A DNA stretch of 64,000 nucleotides from Rhodobacter maris (GCF_900217815.1 NZ_OBMT01000011.1:45841-109840); one strand, 5' to 3'. Positions 52,605-62,139 are shown, counted from the first letter of the stretch. The notes: a model not told the origin generated them from the sequence alone. Made by a program: numbers and translations.

Positions 52605-52606
52605 CG

Positions 52607-54847
52607 TCAGTAAAGGCCGCGCAGCAGGGAATCGATCGCCTGGCCCAGGCCTTGCGGTTTGCTGCGCGTCTCGGGCTGCGGCGGCACCTGGCCGGGCGCC
52701 ATCAGTTGCCCGTTCACCACCGGCACGCCCCCCTCGGGGATCGGATCGCCCGAGTTCCAGGTCTGCCCGGCATAAGCCGCACCCGCGCGCCATTCCTCGG
52801 GCTGGGCCATCGGCAGAGGATTGACCGGCTGGCCCTCTTCGACGCGTGCCATGACCTCGTGCCAGATCTCGGCGGGAAGCCCGCCGCCGGTCACGCCCGA
52901 AAGGGGACGGTTGTTGTCATACCCCATCCAGACGCCCGCCACGTAATCGGCGGTGAAGCCGATGAACCAGGCATCGCGGGCGGCCTGGGTGGTGCCGGTC
53001 TTGCCCGCCACTTCGCGGCCCTCAAGGCGCGCGCGCATGCCGGTGCCCTGCTCGACCCCCTGATGCATCATCCACATAAGTTCGCGCGCGGCCTTTTCAG
53101 AGATTACCCGCTCGCCCATGCCGCCACCCGCACCGAAAAGCGGATCGCTGTCGCCTTTCAGCCGCAGGTCGGTGAGCCCGTAGGGCCGGACCGAGGAGCC
53201 GCCGTTGAGAATGCCGGCAAAGGCGCCAGTCATTTCGAGAAGTGTGGACTCCGAGACACCGAGCACCACTGCGGGGCCTTTCGCCAGATCGGAGGCGAAG
53301 CCGAAATCGGTTGCGGCGCGGCGCACGGCATCAAAGCCCACCGCCTGCCCCACCCGTACTGTGGCGGTGTTGATCGATTTCGCGAGCGCCTTCCAGAGCG
53401 GGATCGCACCGAGATAGTCCTTGTCGTAGTTCTTCGGCGTCCAGGGACCGGAGCCCGGCACGTAGATGGTGAGCGGCGCATCCTCGACGATCGTGTCGGG
53501 TGTCCAGCCCATGTCGAGTGCGACGGCATAGACGAAGGGTTTGAACGTGGAGCCGGTCTGGCGGCGCGCCTGCGTGGCGCGGTTGAAGGCGCCGGAGACC
53601 TTGGAGGCGCGCCCTCCGACCATTGCGCGCACCGCGCCATCGGCCGACATCACCACGATCGCGGCCTCTGCTTCCGAGCCGTCCTTGACCTTGGTCTCGA
53701 ACACGCTTTTCAGCGCCTGTTCGGCCGCGGTCTGGACGCGCTGGTCAAGCGTGGTGCGGATCACCACGTCTTCGGTGGTGTCGCGGGCGAGAAAATCGGG
53801 GATCGAATCCATCACCCAATCGGCAAAATAGCCGCCCGCGCGCGCCTGGGCTGCCTGCGAGAGCGTGGCGGGATGCGCGCGCGCTTCGGTCCATTGCGTG
53901 TCGGTCAGATACCCCTGTTCATGCATCAGCGCCAGCACCATGCCCGCGCGCTCCTGCGAGCGCTTGAGGTTGGTCGTCGGCGCATAGGTCGAGGGCGCCT
54001 TCAGCAACCCGGCCAGCATCGCGGCCTGCTGCGGGTTCACATTGGCGGCCGAGATGCCGAAATAGCGCTGCGCCGCAGCCTCGAAGCCGCGCGCGCCCGC
54101 ACCGAGATAGGCGCGGTTGAGGTAGATTGTCAGGATTTCATCCTTGGAATACTTGATCTCCATCGCCAGCGCGTAGGGGATTTCCTTGACCTTGCGCGTC
54201 ACGCCGCCGGAGCGACAGTCAGTCTCGTAATCGGCCTCGGTCTTCCAGCGCTTCGGGTCATAGGGCACGCCGAGGCAGAGAAGCTTGGCAACCTGCTGCG
54301 TGATCGTCGAGCCTCCGTTCCCTGAAAGCGGCCCCCGTCCCTCGGAAAGGTTGATACGGATCGCCGAAATGATGCCGCGCGGGCTGACACCGAAATGGCG
54401 GTAGAAGCGCTTGTCTTCGGTGGCGACGATGGCGTTGCGCAGGTAGGGCGAGACGTTGTCCGCCGTCGTCTGGCCGCCGAAGGTCTCGCCGCGCCAGGCA
54501 AAGACCTGGCCGGACTGGTCGAGCATCGTCACCGAGCCGCGGTTGCGGCCATCGAGAAGTGCCGTGTAATCGGGCAACTGGCTGTAGAAATAAAAGGTCG
54601 CGAGCCCCAGAATCAGCCCCACAACGGCTGCCGAGCGCCAGCTGAAGCCCCAGATCACCCGCCAGACGAGCCCGAAAAACCCGAAGAAGAAGCTGCGGAT
54701 CGGGCCGCTGCGGCGGGGTTTGCGGGGCTTGCGCGCGGGTGTGTTCTTTGCCGCAGAGGCCGGTTTCGGCGCCGCTTTCGTACCTTGTTTCGCTGCATAT
54801 CGCTTGTCTGCCACCAAAGGCCCGCGCCGCCCGCCCGATCCTGCCAT
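52607..54847 (-). CDS. Class A penicillin-binding protein (bifunctional PBP1)
   Basis: A 746-residue murein synthase. A basic cytosolic head (about 1-70, Pro/Ala/Lys-rich) precedes one transmembrane helix (about 73-90). The glycosyltransferase domain has the catalytic E144 in ATEDKRFYRHFG and GGSTITQQVAK. The transpeptidase has S433-xx-K436 (GSTFKP), SIN in KSINTATV and KTGTTQ. The C-terminal 70 residues are Pro/Gly-rich. It makes and crosslinks peptidoglycan in the periplasm. It most resembles the PBP1A/1C clade of alphaproteobacteria. Confidence 0.95.
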   Translation of the reverse strand: MAGSGGRRGPLVADKRYAAKQGTKAAPKPASAAKNTPARKPRKPRRSGPIRSFFFGFFGLVWRVIWGFSWRSAAVVGLILGLATFYFYSQLPDYTALLDGRNRGSVTMLDQSGQVFAWRGETFGGQTTADNVSPYLRNAIVATEDKRFYRHFGVSPRGIISAIRINLSEGRGPLSGNGGSTITQQVAKLLCLGVPYDPKRWKTEADYETDCRSGGVTRKVKEIPYALAMEIKYSKDEILTIYLNRAYLGAGARGFEAAAQRYFGISAANVNPQQAAMLAGLLKAPSTYAPTTNLKRSQERAGMVLALMHEQGYLTDTQWTEARAHPATLSQAAQARAGGYFADWVMDSIPDFLARDTTEDVVIRTTLDQRVQTAAEQALKSVFETKVKDGSEAEAAIVVMSADGAVRAMVGGRASKVSGAFNRATQARRQTGSTFKPFVYAVALDMGWTPDTIVEDAPLTIYVPGSGPWTPKNYDKDYLGAIPLWKALAKSINTATVRVGQAVGFDAVRRAATDFGFASDLAKGPAVVLGVSESTLLEMTGAFAGILNGGSSVRPYGLTDLRLKGDSDPLFGAGGGMGERVISEKAARELMWMMHQGVEQGTGMRARLEGREVAGKTGTTQAARDAWFIGFTADYVAGVWMGYDNNRPLSGVTGGGLPAEIWHEVMARVEEGQPVNPLPMAQPEEWRAGAAYAGQTWNSGDPIPEGGVPVVNGQLMAPGQVPPQPETRSKPQGLGQAIDSLLRGLY

Positions 54848-55106
54848 TGTCCGTCCGTGCCCGTTGTTTTGGGCAACTTACACGCAGGTCGCAGCCATTT
54901 CGAGCCGCAACGCATCACGATTCGGTTTTTGCTGTGCTTAAATTTTATGCGCATTGCCCAATTTCTGCTTCCGGGGTCCGGAATCGGATTTGGCTTGCTC
55001 AGGAATGAGGCGGGCGTCCTTGTGCGAACCCCCCTTCCCGCGCCTTCTACGTCCGTGCGGTGCCTCCGGGGCATCGGGGAGTGCTGACAATAGGAAGGGA
55101 CATACA
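54848..55106. promoter_or_regulatory. Divergent PBP / glnK control region
   Basis: A 259-base gap. An AT-rich island (about 54915-54965) lies in the middle and probably holds the promoters. I searched for a sigma-54 GG-N10-GC pair and found no convincing one, so glnK may be NtrC-activated through another sigma factor, as described for Rhodobacter, or use an unrecognised site. Confidence 0.3.
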
Positions 55107-55445
55107 GTGAAACTCATCATTGCAGCAATCAAGCCGTTCAAGCTCGAGGAGGTGCGCGAGGCGCTCACCGCCATCGGCGTGCGCGGCATGATGGTGACGG
55201 AAATCAAGGGCTTCGGCGCTCAGTCGGGGCACACGGAAATTTATCGTGGGGCCGAATATGCGGTCAATTTCGTGCCGAAGGTGAAGCTCGAGATCGTCGT
55301 GGCCGATGGCCTTGCCGATGAAGTGGTCGAGACGATCCTGAAAGCCGCCAAGACCGACAAGATCGGCGATGGCAAGATCTTCGTGCTCGACGTCAACCAG
55401 GCGGTGCGGGTGCGCACCGGCGAAGCCGGCGACGACGCGCTCTAA
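55107..55445 (+). CDS. glnK: PII nitrogen regulatory protein
   Basis: A 112-residue PII signal protein. The uridylylation site Y51 lies in the T-loop (GHTEIYRGAEY) and the C-loop RVRTGEAGDDAL is intact. The start is GTG at 55107, preceded by AAGGGA; the open frame upstream has no PII similarity. Directly upstream of amtB, so it is the GlnK-type partner that blocks the ammonium channel when nitrogen is plentiful. Confidence 0.97.
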   Translation: MKLIIAAIKPFKLEEVREALTAIGVRGMMVTEIKGFGAQSGHTEIYRGAEYAVNFVPKVKLEIVVADGLADEVVETILKAAKTDKIGDGKIFVLDVNQAVRVRTGEAGDDAL

Positions 55446-55470
55446 GCAAGCTCAGGGGGACCAGAGACAA

Positions 55471-56826
55471 ATGAAAAACCTCGCAAAAATTTCGGGCCTT
55501 GCCGCGGCGCTTTCCGCGCTGGCGTTGCCCGCCTTCGCTCAGGAGACGGCCGCTGCGGCCGAAGCCGTGGCCGAAGTTGTGGAAACCGCGCCGGTCATCG
55601 ACAAGGGCGACGTGGCATGGATGATGACCGCCTCGGTGCTCGTCCTGTTCATGATCGTGCCGGGCCTCGCGCTGTTCTACGGCGGCCTCGTGCGCACCAA
55701 GAACATGCTCTCCGTGCTGATGCAGACCACGATGATCACCTCGGTGGTGATGATCGTCTGGGTGCTTTGGGGCTATTCCTTCGCCTTTGGCGGCGGCACC
55801 AACCCGTTCTGGGGCGGCCTGGGCAAGCTCTTCCTGTCCGGCGTGAACCTTGATTCGACCGCGGCCACCTTCACCGATGGTGTCGTGCTGCCCGAATATG
55901 TCTTCATCGCCTTCCAGATGACCTTCGCCGCGATCACGCCCGCGCTCTATGTCGGCGCTTTCGCCGAGCGGGTGAAATTCTCGGCCGTGGTGCTCTTCAC
56001 CATCCTCTGGGTCACCGTGATCTATTTCCCGATCGCCCATATGGTCTGGGATGGTTCGGGCCTGATCTTCAACTGGGGCGCCATCGACTTCGCGGGCGGC
56101 ACCGTTGTGCACATCAACGCCGGGATCACCGCGCTTGTCTTCGCCTTCGTGATCGGCCCGCGCATCGGTCTTGGCAGAGAGAACATGGCGCCGCACTCGA
56201 TGACGCTCACCATGACCGGCGCTGCGATGCTCTGGGTGGGTTGGTTCGGTTTCAACGCCGGGTCGAACCTCGAAGCGACCGCCGCTGCCGCGCTGCCCCT
56301 GCTCAATACCTTCGTGGCGACTGCCGCCGCGGTGGTGAGCTGGGTTGCCGTTGAGGCGCTCTTCCGTGGCAAGCCCTCGGGTCTCGGCGCCGCCTCGGGC
56401 ATGGTGGCAGGCCTCGTGGCGATCACCCCGGCCTGCGGCACCTCGGGTCCGGTGGGGGCGATCGTGCTCGGCCTCCTCGTATCCCCGGTGTGCTACTTCT
56501 TCGTCACCAAGGTGAAGGCGATGCTGAAATACGACGACAGCCTCGACGTCTTCGGCGTTCACGGTGTCGGCGGGATGGTCGGCGCGATCATGACCGGCGT
56601 GCTGATGGCCCCCTCCTTCGGTGGCACCGGCGGCGACGATTTCTCGATCGCTTCGCAAGTGTTCATCCAGGCGAAAGCGGTTCTCGTGACCATCGTCTGG
56701 TCGGGCGTCGGTTCGCTGATCCTGCTTTACATCGTCAAGGCGGTCACTGGCCTGCGCGTTGCGGCGGATGACGAACGTCAGGGTCTGGACCTCACGACCC
56801 ACGGCGAAAGCGCCTACCACTCGTAA
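55471..56826 (+). CDS. amtB: Ammonium transporter
   Basis: A 451-residue AmtB channel. A cleavable signal peptide (about 1-22, ends AFAQ) precedes eleven transmembrane helices. FYGGLVRTKNMLSVLMQ is the N-terminal block, and the pore histidines are in PIAHMVWDGSG and FGVHGVGG. It conducts ammonia under limitation and is gated by the adjacent GlnK. The ATG lies 25 bases after the glnK stop. A very stable terminator follows. Confidence 0.97.
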   Translation: MKNLAKISGLAAALSALALPAFAQETAAAAEAVAEVVETAPVIDKGDVAWMMTASVLVLFMIVPGLALFYGGLVRTKNMLSVLMQTTMITSVVMIVWVLWGYSFAFGGGTNPFWGGLGKLFLSGVNLDSTAATFTDGVVLPEYVFIAFQMTFAAITPALYVGAFAERVKFSAVVLFTILWVTVIYFPIAHMVWDGSGLIFNWGAIDFAGGTVVHINAGITALVFAFVIGPRIGLGRENMAPHSMTLTMTGAAMLWVGWFGFNAGSNLEATAAAALPLLNTFVATAAAVVSWVAVEALFRGKPSGLGAASGMVAGLVAITPACGTSGPVGAIVLGLLVSPVCYFFVTKVKAMLKYDDSLDVFGVHGVGGMVGAIMTGVLMAPSFGGTGGDDFSIASQVFIQAKAVLVTIVWSGVGSLILLYIVKAVTGLRVAADDERQGLDLTTHGESAYHS

Positions 56827-56844
56827 GAGCGGCACATCACCAGA

Positions 56845-56872
56845 AAGGCCCGGGGGGGACCCCGGGCCTTTT
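56845..56872 (+). terminator. Rho-independent terminator of glnK-amtB
   Basis: 11-bp stem AAGGCCCGGGG / CCCCGGGCCTT with a GGGA loop, then further T residues (TTTTCC overall). Excellent terminator 18 bases after amtB. Confidence 0.92.
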
Positions 56873-56890
56873 CCGTTGTGCCGGTCAGGC

Positions 56891-58444
56891 TCAGTCTGCG
56901 GCGACCGGAAGCGCGCCCGGCGCTGGCGCCGAGGGTTTGCGCAGCAAAAGCGCGAGCGGCACCGCGGCGAGTGTCACCCACATCAGCGCCTTGAAGTCAT
57001 CGATGTAGGAAATCATCATCGCCTGCGCAGTGACGGATTGGTTGATCACGGTCCAGAAGGCAGATTCGCCATAGGTCAGCGTCATCGACTTCAGGAGCGC
57101 GCCGAACTGTCCGCTCATCAGGGCCGAGAATTGCGGATCGAGCATCGAGATATTGGTCGCGAGTTCAGTATGGTTGATCTGCGTATTGCGGGTGAGCAGC
57201 AGGGTGACCACCGAGATGCCGATCGAGGAGCCGATATTGCGCACGAGGCTGAAGAGCGCGGTGGCATCGCCGCGATACTGCGGTTCGATCGTGGCGAAGG
57301 CCACGGTCGAGAGCGGCACGAACACGAGCCCGAGCCCGAGCCCCTGAATGAAGCCCGAAACGACGATCGGCGTGGCGTTCATTTCCGGGCCGAAACCGGT
57401 CATGATGTAGAGCGACCATGCGGCAAGCAGGAGCCCGGTGACAACGATCTTGCGCGGGTCGATCACCCGGATCAGCTTGCCCGCGGCCATCATCATGATC
57501 ATCGTACCGACGCCCCGCGGCGCCATCACGAGGCCGGTGGTGACAATCGGATAGCTGAAGAGGCCAGACAGCATCGGCGGCAGGAGGGCCAGCGATGCGA
57601 GCAGGATGATGCCGACGACGAAGATGAAAACAAGACCGGTCGAGAAGTTGCGGTCGAGAAACATCCGCGGATCGAGGAAAGGGTGCTCGGTGCCCATGAT
57701 CCAGATCACGAAGACCCAGAAGCCGCTCAGGGAGATGGCGAGTTCGATCCAGATTTCGGCGGAGTTGAACCAGTCCACCTCGCCCCCGCGGTCGAGCAGC
57801 AATTGCAGTGCGCCGACGCCGATGGCGAGCGCGGCAAAGCCGATGAAATCGAACCGCCGGATCCGGCGAGCCATATTGGGCAGATAGGCGGCGCAGCCCA
57901 TCAACGCGATCGCGCCCAGCGGCACGTTGATATAGAACACCCAGCGCCAGTTGAATGTATCCGTCAGGTAGCCGCCGAGGGTCGGGCCGATGATCGGGCC
58001 GACCATGATCCCCGCACCCCAGATCGCCATTGCCTGACCGTGCTTTTCGCGCGGGTTGATGTCGAGCAGGAAGGTCTGGCTGAGCGGCACGATGGCGGCG
58101 CCGAATACGCCCTGGGCCATGCGGAAGAACACCATCGACTCGAGGCTCCAGGCGATGCCGCAAAACATCGACGTGAGGACGAAACCGGCGACCGAGGCGA
58201 TGAACACCTCCTTGCGCCCGAACCGTTCGGAGAACCAGCCCGAAAGCGGCGTGGCGATGGCGGCGGCGACGATATAGGACGTGAGCACCCAGTTGATCGT
58301 ATCCGAGGAGGCGCCGAGGTCGGCGCGCATCGCGGGCAGGGCGACGTTGGCGATCGTGGTGTCGAGTACCTGCATGATCGTGGCCAGCATCAGCGAGGCG
58401 GTGATCAGCCCGTGATGCTTGACCTCGGTGTGACCGGTGGACAT
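56891..58444 (-). CDS. emrB: DHA2-family multidrug efflux pump (EmrB-like)
   Basis: A 517-residue MFS transporter with 14 predicted helices. Motif A-like GWFSERFGRKEVF is near residue 70 and LNWVLTSYIVAAAIATPLSG (in part WVLTSYIVAAAIATPLSG) is typical of the DHA2 family. It exports hydrophobic drugs by proton antiport, through EmrA and an outer-membrane TolC. It starts 4 bases after emrA. The MarR regulator heads the three-gene operon. Confidence 0.93.
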   Translation of the reverse strand: MSTGHTEVKHHGLITASLMLATIMQVLDTTIANVALPAMRADLGASSDTINWVLTSYIVAAAIATPLSGWFSERFGRKEVFIASVAGFVLTSMFCGIAWSLESMVFFRMAQGVFGAAIVPLSQTFLLDINPREKHGQAMAIWGAGIMVGPIIGPTLGGYLTDTFNWRWVFYINVPLGAIALMGCAAYLPNMARRIRRFDFIGFAALAIGVGALQLLLDRGGEVDWFNSAEIWIELAISLSGFWVFVIWIMGTEHPFLDPRMFLDRNFSTGLVFIFVVGIILLASLALLPPMLSGLFSYPIVTTGLVMAPRGVGTMIMMMAAGKLIRVIDPRKIVVTGLLLAAWSLYIMTGFGPEMNATPIVVSGFIQGLGLGLVFVPLSTVAFATIEPQYRGDATALFSLVRNIGSSIGISVVTLLLTRNTQINHTELATNISMLDPQFSALMSGQFGALLKSMTLTYGESAFWTVINQSVTAQAMMISYIDDFKALMWVTLAAVPLALLLRKPSAPAPGALPVAAD

Positions 58445-58448
58445 TGGC

Positions 58449-59537
58449 TCAGTTCCCGGTGTCGGCGTGGGCCGGGTTCGCCTCGATCTGCTTCACCAGC
58501 GCATCGAGATGGGTCTTCGCCTTGGTGTCCACCGTGACCGAGGCAGAAAGCCCGGTGCGCAGCCCGGTCGTGGTCTCGCCGGGCAGAAGACGCAGCATCA
58601 CCGGCACACGCTGGGTGACCTTGACCCAGTTGCCGGTGGCGTTCTGCGCCGGGAGCAGCGAGAATTCCGCACCCGTGCCCGCCCCGACAGCGCTCACCAC
58701 CGCCTCGAACTCCTCGCCCGGGAACGTGTCGAATTCCACCTTGGCCTTCTGCCCGGGTTCCATATGGCCGATCTGGGTTTCCTTGAAATTCGCCTCGATC
58801 CAGGTGTCGCCGGTTTCGACCAGCGAGAAGAGCGCGGCGCCGGTGCTGACGAACTGGCCTTTCTTGAAGCTGTCGGCCTTGTAGATCACGCCATCGGCTG
58901 GCGCTTTCACCGTGGTCAGCCCGAGGTTGTAGGCGGCGGTATCGCGTGCGACAAGCGCGGCCTGCACCGTGGGGTGATCGTCTGTCTTCACATCCGGATC
59001 GCCGCCCAGCGCGGCCAGCGCAGCGACCACGTTTTGCCGCGCGGCCGCCAGCGATTGCAGCGCCGAAGAAGCATTGTGGCGCGCCTCGTCGAGCGCCGAT
59101 TCAGTGCCCGCGCCGCGTCCGGTGATCGCCTCCTGCCGCTTCAGTTCGGTGGCAAGGTAATCGGCATTGTCCTGCGCGACCTTCTCTTCGGCCACGGCGG
59201 CGGCCCAGGCGGCGCGCAGTTGCTCGACTGTGAGCCGGGCCTGGGCGAGCGCCGCCTCGGCTTGCGCATGCGCCAGCTTGTAGGGCTCGGGGTCGACCTG
59301 GAAGAGCGGATCGCCCGCTTTCACCAGCGCATTGTCGGCAACATAGACACCGGTCACCCGGCCGGAGATGTCCGAGGCGACGGAAATCCGCGCCTGTTGC
59401 ACGGCGGCATTGTCGGTGCTCTCGTAACGGCCTGACTCGAGCCAGATCCACAGGCCGGCGGCGACCAGCGCGAGCGGAAGCGCCGCCATCAGCAGGGTTT
59501 TCGGTTTTCTCTTCAGGCTTTGGGCTTCAGCACTCAT
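58449..59537 (-). CDS. emrA: EmrA-like membrane fusion protein
   Basis: A 362-residue HlyD-type adaptor. One N-terminal transmembrane helix (TLLMAALPLALVAAGLWIWL) precedes a lipoyl domain (VYVADNALVKAGDPLFQVDP), an alpha-helical hairpin and a beta-barrel. It links EmrB to TolC across the periplasm. Its start overlaps the marR end by 11 bases, so the regulator and pump are co-translated. Confidence 0.93.
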   Translation of the reverse strand: MSAEAQSLKRKPKTLLMAALPLALVAAGLWIWLESGRYESTDNAAVQQARISVASDISGRVTGVYVADNALVKAGDPLFQVDPEPYKLAHAQAEAALAQARLTVEQLRAAWAAAVAEEKVAQDNADYLATELKRQEAITGRGAGTESALDEARHNASSALQSLAAARQNVVAALAALGGDPDVKTDDHPTVQAALVARDTAAYNLGLTTVKAPADGVIYKADSFKKGQFVSTGAALFSLVETGDTWIEANFKETQIGHMEPGQKAKVEFDTFPGEEFEAVVSAVGAGTGAEFSLLPAQNATGNWVKVTQRVPVMLRLLPGETTTGLRTGLSASVTVDTKAKTHLDALVKQIEANPAHADTGN

Positions 59538-59985
59538 CGGTGGTCTCGGTCGTTTGGGAAAGGTTGCAGATGATCCGGCGCAGAGCGTCGATCAGGTTTT
59601 GCCGCGCTTCGGAGGAAAGGCCGTCGAGCGCATCGGCGTAAATGGCTTCGGCGATATCCTTGACCTCGCGGATCGCGGTCTTCGTGCGTTCGGTCGGATG
59701 GACGATGCGCACCCGCCGGTCGGTCGGGTCGGGGCGGCGTTCGACCCAGCCCGCCTCCTGCATCCGATCGACAAGGCGCGAGAGCGAGATCGGCTCGATT
59801 TCGATAAATTCGGCCAGCCGCGCCTGCGGCTGGGGCCCGCGTTTCATCAACGTGACCAGAAGCCGCCACTGCGACGAGGTCAGGCCAAGATCGGCGGCGC
59901 GCAGCTCGAACCGGCGCCGCATCAGTCGCGTCGCGTCTTGCAACAGAAAGCCGAGGCTTTCACGGGGTATCTCGCAATCACTCAT
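59527..59985 (-). CDS. MarR-family repressor of emrAB
   Basis: A 152-residue winged-helix regulator. SLSRLVDRMQEAGWVERRPDPTDRRVRIVHPT is the DNA-recognition wing region (in parts LVDRMQEAGWVERR and DPTDRRVR). CTGGAGGATGAG precedes the ATG. Its own promoter contains a dyad over the -10 (60013-60033), so it is very probably autorepressed and released by the pump's substrates. First gene of marR-emrA-emrB. Confidence 0.95.
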   Translation of the reverse strand: MSDCEIPRESLGFLLQDATRLMRRRFELRAADLGLTSSQWRLLVTLMKRGPQPQARLAEFIEIEPISLSRLVDRMQEAGWVERRPDPTDRRVRIVHPTERTKTAIREVKDIAEAIYADALDGLSSEARQNLIDALRRIICNLSQTTETTDEC

Positions 59986-60012
59986 CTCATCCTCCAGGAG
60001 GTGAGCAGATAT

Positions 60013-60033
60013 ATTATAAGCGTGCTTATCAAT
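60013..60033 (-). promoter_or_regulatory. MarR operator over the -10 box
   Basis: ATAAGC-GT-GCTTAT (60016-60029) with flanking ATT/AAT. On the minus strand, TATAAT (60013-60018) is a perfect -10 box lying inside the left arm; the -35 is weak. The start of transcription would be close to 60004. Confidence 0.75.
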
Positions 60034-60048
60034 TCAAGTGACATAATC

Positions 60049-60077
60049 AAAAAAAGACGGCCCCCGCGGGGGCCGTC
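60049..60077 (-). terminator. Rho-independent terminator of the aminotransferase operon
   Basis: 10-bp stem GACGGCCCCC / GGGGGCCGTC with a two-base loop (60056-60077), followed on the minus strand by TTTTTTTGATT. It ends the sulfurtransferase/aminotransferase transcript before the marR promoter. Confidence 0.95.
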
Positions 60078-60100
60078 CATTCACATCGCTGTGTTTGCGC

Positions 60101-61282
60101 TCACACGCCCGCGGCGATGATCGCTCGTGCGAGAACCGGCACGGTCTTGGTGTTCAGCCCGGCGATGTTGAGCCGCGAATCGCCAACCATGTAGATGCCG
60201 TTATCGACACGCATCTTTTCCACCGCTTCGGGGCTCGCGCCCAGCCGCGAGAACATGCCGCGGTGGCGGGCGATGAAGTCGAAGCGGTCGGAGTTGGAGA
60301 GCTGGCGCAGCTCGGCGGCAAGTTGCTCGCGCAGGCCCAGCATGCCGTTGCGCACCTCTTCGAGCTCCGCCATCCAGTCCGCTTTCAGGGCCGGATCGGA
60401 GAGCACCATCGTCACCAGCCGCGATCCATGATCGGGCGCGAAGGAGTAGTTTTGCCGGTTGAGGTAGGCAAGGGTACCTTGCGTGACCTCTTTCGCGGCC
60501 GCATCGGAGAGCACCATCAGGCAGCCGGTGCGCTCGCGGTAGATGCCGAAGTTCTTCGAGCACGACGCCGCGATGATCACCTCGGGCAGGCGGGAGGCAA
60601 TCAGCCGGGTGCCCGCGGCATCCTGATCGAGCCCGTCGCCGAAGCCCTGATAGGCGAGGTCGATCATCGGCACCGCGCCTTTCGCCTCCAGCAGGTCGGC
60701 CACGGCGGCCCATTGCTCGAGCGTGAGGTTCGCGCCGGTCGGGTTGTGGCAGCAGCCGTGCAGCAGCACCAGATCGCCCGCTTTCACCGCGGCGAGGTCT
60801 TCCATCATCGCCTCAAACGCCACCGTGCGCGCGGCGCTGTCGAAGTAACGGTAGAGTTTGTAGTCCTGCTTCATGAAGGCGAGGATCGAGAGGTGGTTCG
60901 GCCAGGTCGGATCGGAGACCCAGACTGTGGCACCCGGGTTCGCCATGCGCGCAAGCTCAAAGCCCTGACGGCAGGCGCCGGTGCCCCCCACCGTGGCGAG
61001 GCAGGAAAGCCGTTCGGCCGGATAGCCCGCGCCGAGCACCATCTCCGCCATCACCGCATGAAAAGCCGGCTCGCCCGCGAGCGCGGTATAGGTCTTCGTC
61101 GTCTCGCTGTCCCAAAGCTGCTTTTCGGCGGCCTTGATCGCCCGCATCACCGGGGTCCGGCCCTCGGCGTCCTTGTAGACACCGACGCCGAGGTCGATCT
61201 TCTCAGGCCGCGGGTCGGCGCGAAACTGACCCATCAGGGCCAGGATCTTGTCCGGCGCCTGCGCTTTGAGGGAATTGAACAT
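60101..61282 (-). CDS. tyrB: Aspartate/aromatic amino-acid aminotransferase (class I, TyrB/AspC type)
   Basis: A 393-residue PLP transaminase of the AspC/TyrB subgroup. It begins MFNSLKAQAPDKILALMGQF, has HGCCHNPTGANLT and the cofactor lysine in SCSKNFGIYRERTG, and ends GLNTKTVPVLARAI. It exchanges amino groups among aspartate, glutamate and aromatic amino acids. I chose the ATG at 61282; one at 61285 overlaps the upstream stop as ATGA and is equally plausible (GGAG lies 4 or 7 bases away). Confidence 0.93.
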   Translation of the reverse strand: MFNSLKAQAPDKILALMGQFRADPRPEKIDLGVGVYKDAEGRTPVMRAIKAAEKQLWDSETTKTYTALAGEPAFHAVMAEMVLGAGYPAERLSCLATVGGTGACRQGFELARMANPGATVWVSDPTWPNHLSILAFMKQDYKLYRYFDSAARTVAFEAMMEDLAAVKAGDLVLLHGCCHNPTGANLTLEQWAAVADLLEAKGAVPMIDLAYQGFGDGLDQDAAGTRLIASRLPEVIIAASCSKNFGIYRERTGCLMVLSDAAAKEVTQGTLAYLNRQNYSFAPDHGSRLVTMVLSDPALKADWMAELEEVRNGMLGLREQLAAELRQLSNSDRFDFIARHRGMFSRLGASPEAVEKMRVDNGIYMVGDSRLNIAGLNTKTVPVLARAIIAAGV

Positions 61283-62139
61283 CATGCTTCTCCGGTTGCG
61301 ACCCTGAGGTCGTTGAACATGCCCCATTCGGCCCAGGCCCCGTCATAAACGGCATGGTCGCGGTGGCCGATGCGTTCGAGCGCGAAGGCGAGCAGTGCCG
61401 CACTGACGCCCGAGCCGCAGGTAGTGATCGCGGGTTTGGAAAGATCGACGCCCGCCGCTTCGAACACCGCGCGCAGCGCCTCGGGCGATTTCATCGTGCC
61501 CGCATCGGTCAGAACGCTGTCCCAAGGCACATTCTTCGAACCCGGGATATGACCCTGGCGCAGCCCCGGCCGCGGTTCGGGATCGGCCCCGATGAAACGG
61601 CCATGCGCGCGCGCATCGATGATCTCGTGATCGCCGAGCTTCGAGGCATGGGCGACCTGGGTGACATCCTTCACGAGGCTTGCCTGCCGCTGCACGGTGA
61701 TGTGGCGGTCGCGCAGCACGGGCGGCATGTCTTCCACTTCACGCCCCTCGGCGATCCATTTCGGCAAGCCGCCATCGAGCACGGCGATATCGGTCTTGCC
61801 CATCAGCCGGAAAGTCCACCACACGCGCGGGGCGGAGAAGATCCCCTTCTGGTCATAGACCACGACCTGATGGCCATCGCCCACGCCCATCGCCCGCATC
61901 CGCGAGATGAATTTTTCGACCGGCGGCGCCATATGCGGCAGCTCTGACCGGGTGTCGCTGATCTCGTCGATGTCGAAAAACCGTGCGCCGGGAATATGCG
62001 CCTCGTCATAGGCCGCTTTCGCGTCGATCCCCATTTGCGGCAGGAACCAGGAGCCATCGAGAATGCGCAGATCCGGGTCGCGCAGATGTGCCTCCAGCCA
62101 GTCGGTGGAAACGAGCGTTTTCGGGTCGTCCATAGCCAT
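61282..62139 (-). CDS. sseA: 3-mercaptopyruvate sulfurtransferase
   Basis: A 285-residue two-rhodanese-domain enzyme. The active C241 is in TTCGSGVSA, the SseA-type loop (mercaptopyruvate) instead of the CRxGxT/R loop of thiosulfate sulfurtransferase. It breaks down 3-mercaptopyruvate, which the co-transcribed transaminase can make from cysteine; the two genes form a cysteine-catabolic pair. GGAGGG lies 6 bases before the ATG at 62139. Confidence 0.95.
   Translation of the reverse strand: MAMDDPKTLVSTDWLEAHLRDPDLRILDGSWFLPQMGIDAKAAYDEAHIPGARFFDIDEISDTRSELPHMAPPVEKFISRMRAMGVGDGHQVVVYDQKGIFSAPRVWWTFRLMGKTDIAVLDGGLPKWIAEGREVEDMPPVLRDRHITVQRQASLVKDVTQVAHASKLGDHEIIDARAHGRFIGADPEPRPGLRQGHIPGSKNVPWDSVLTDAGTMKSPEALRAVFEAAGVDLSKPAITTCGSGVSAALLAFALERIGHRDHAVYDGAWAEWGMFNDLRVATGEA

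Noticed and set aside
54848..55106. Sigma-54 promoter before glnK
   Set aside because: No GG and GC pair with ten-base spacing and flanking consensus could be found; nearest match has spacing of nine.
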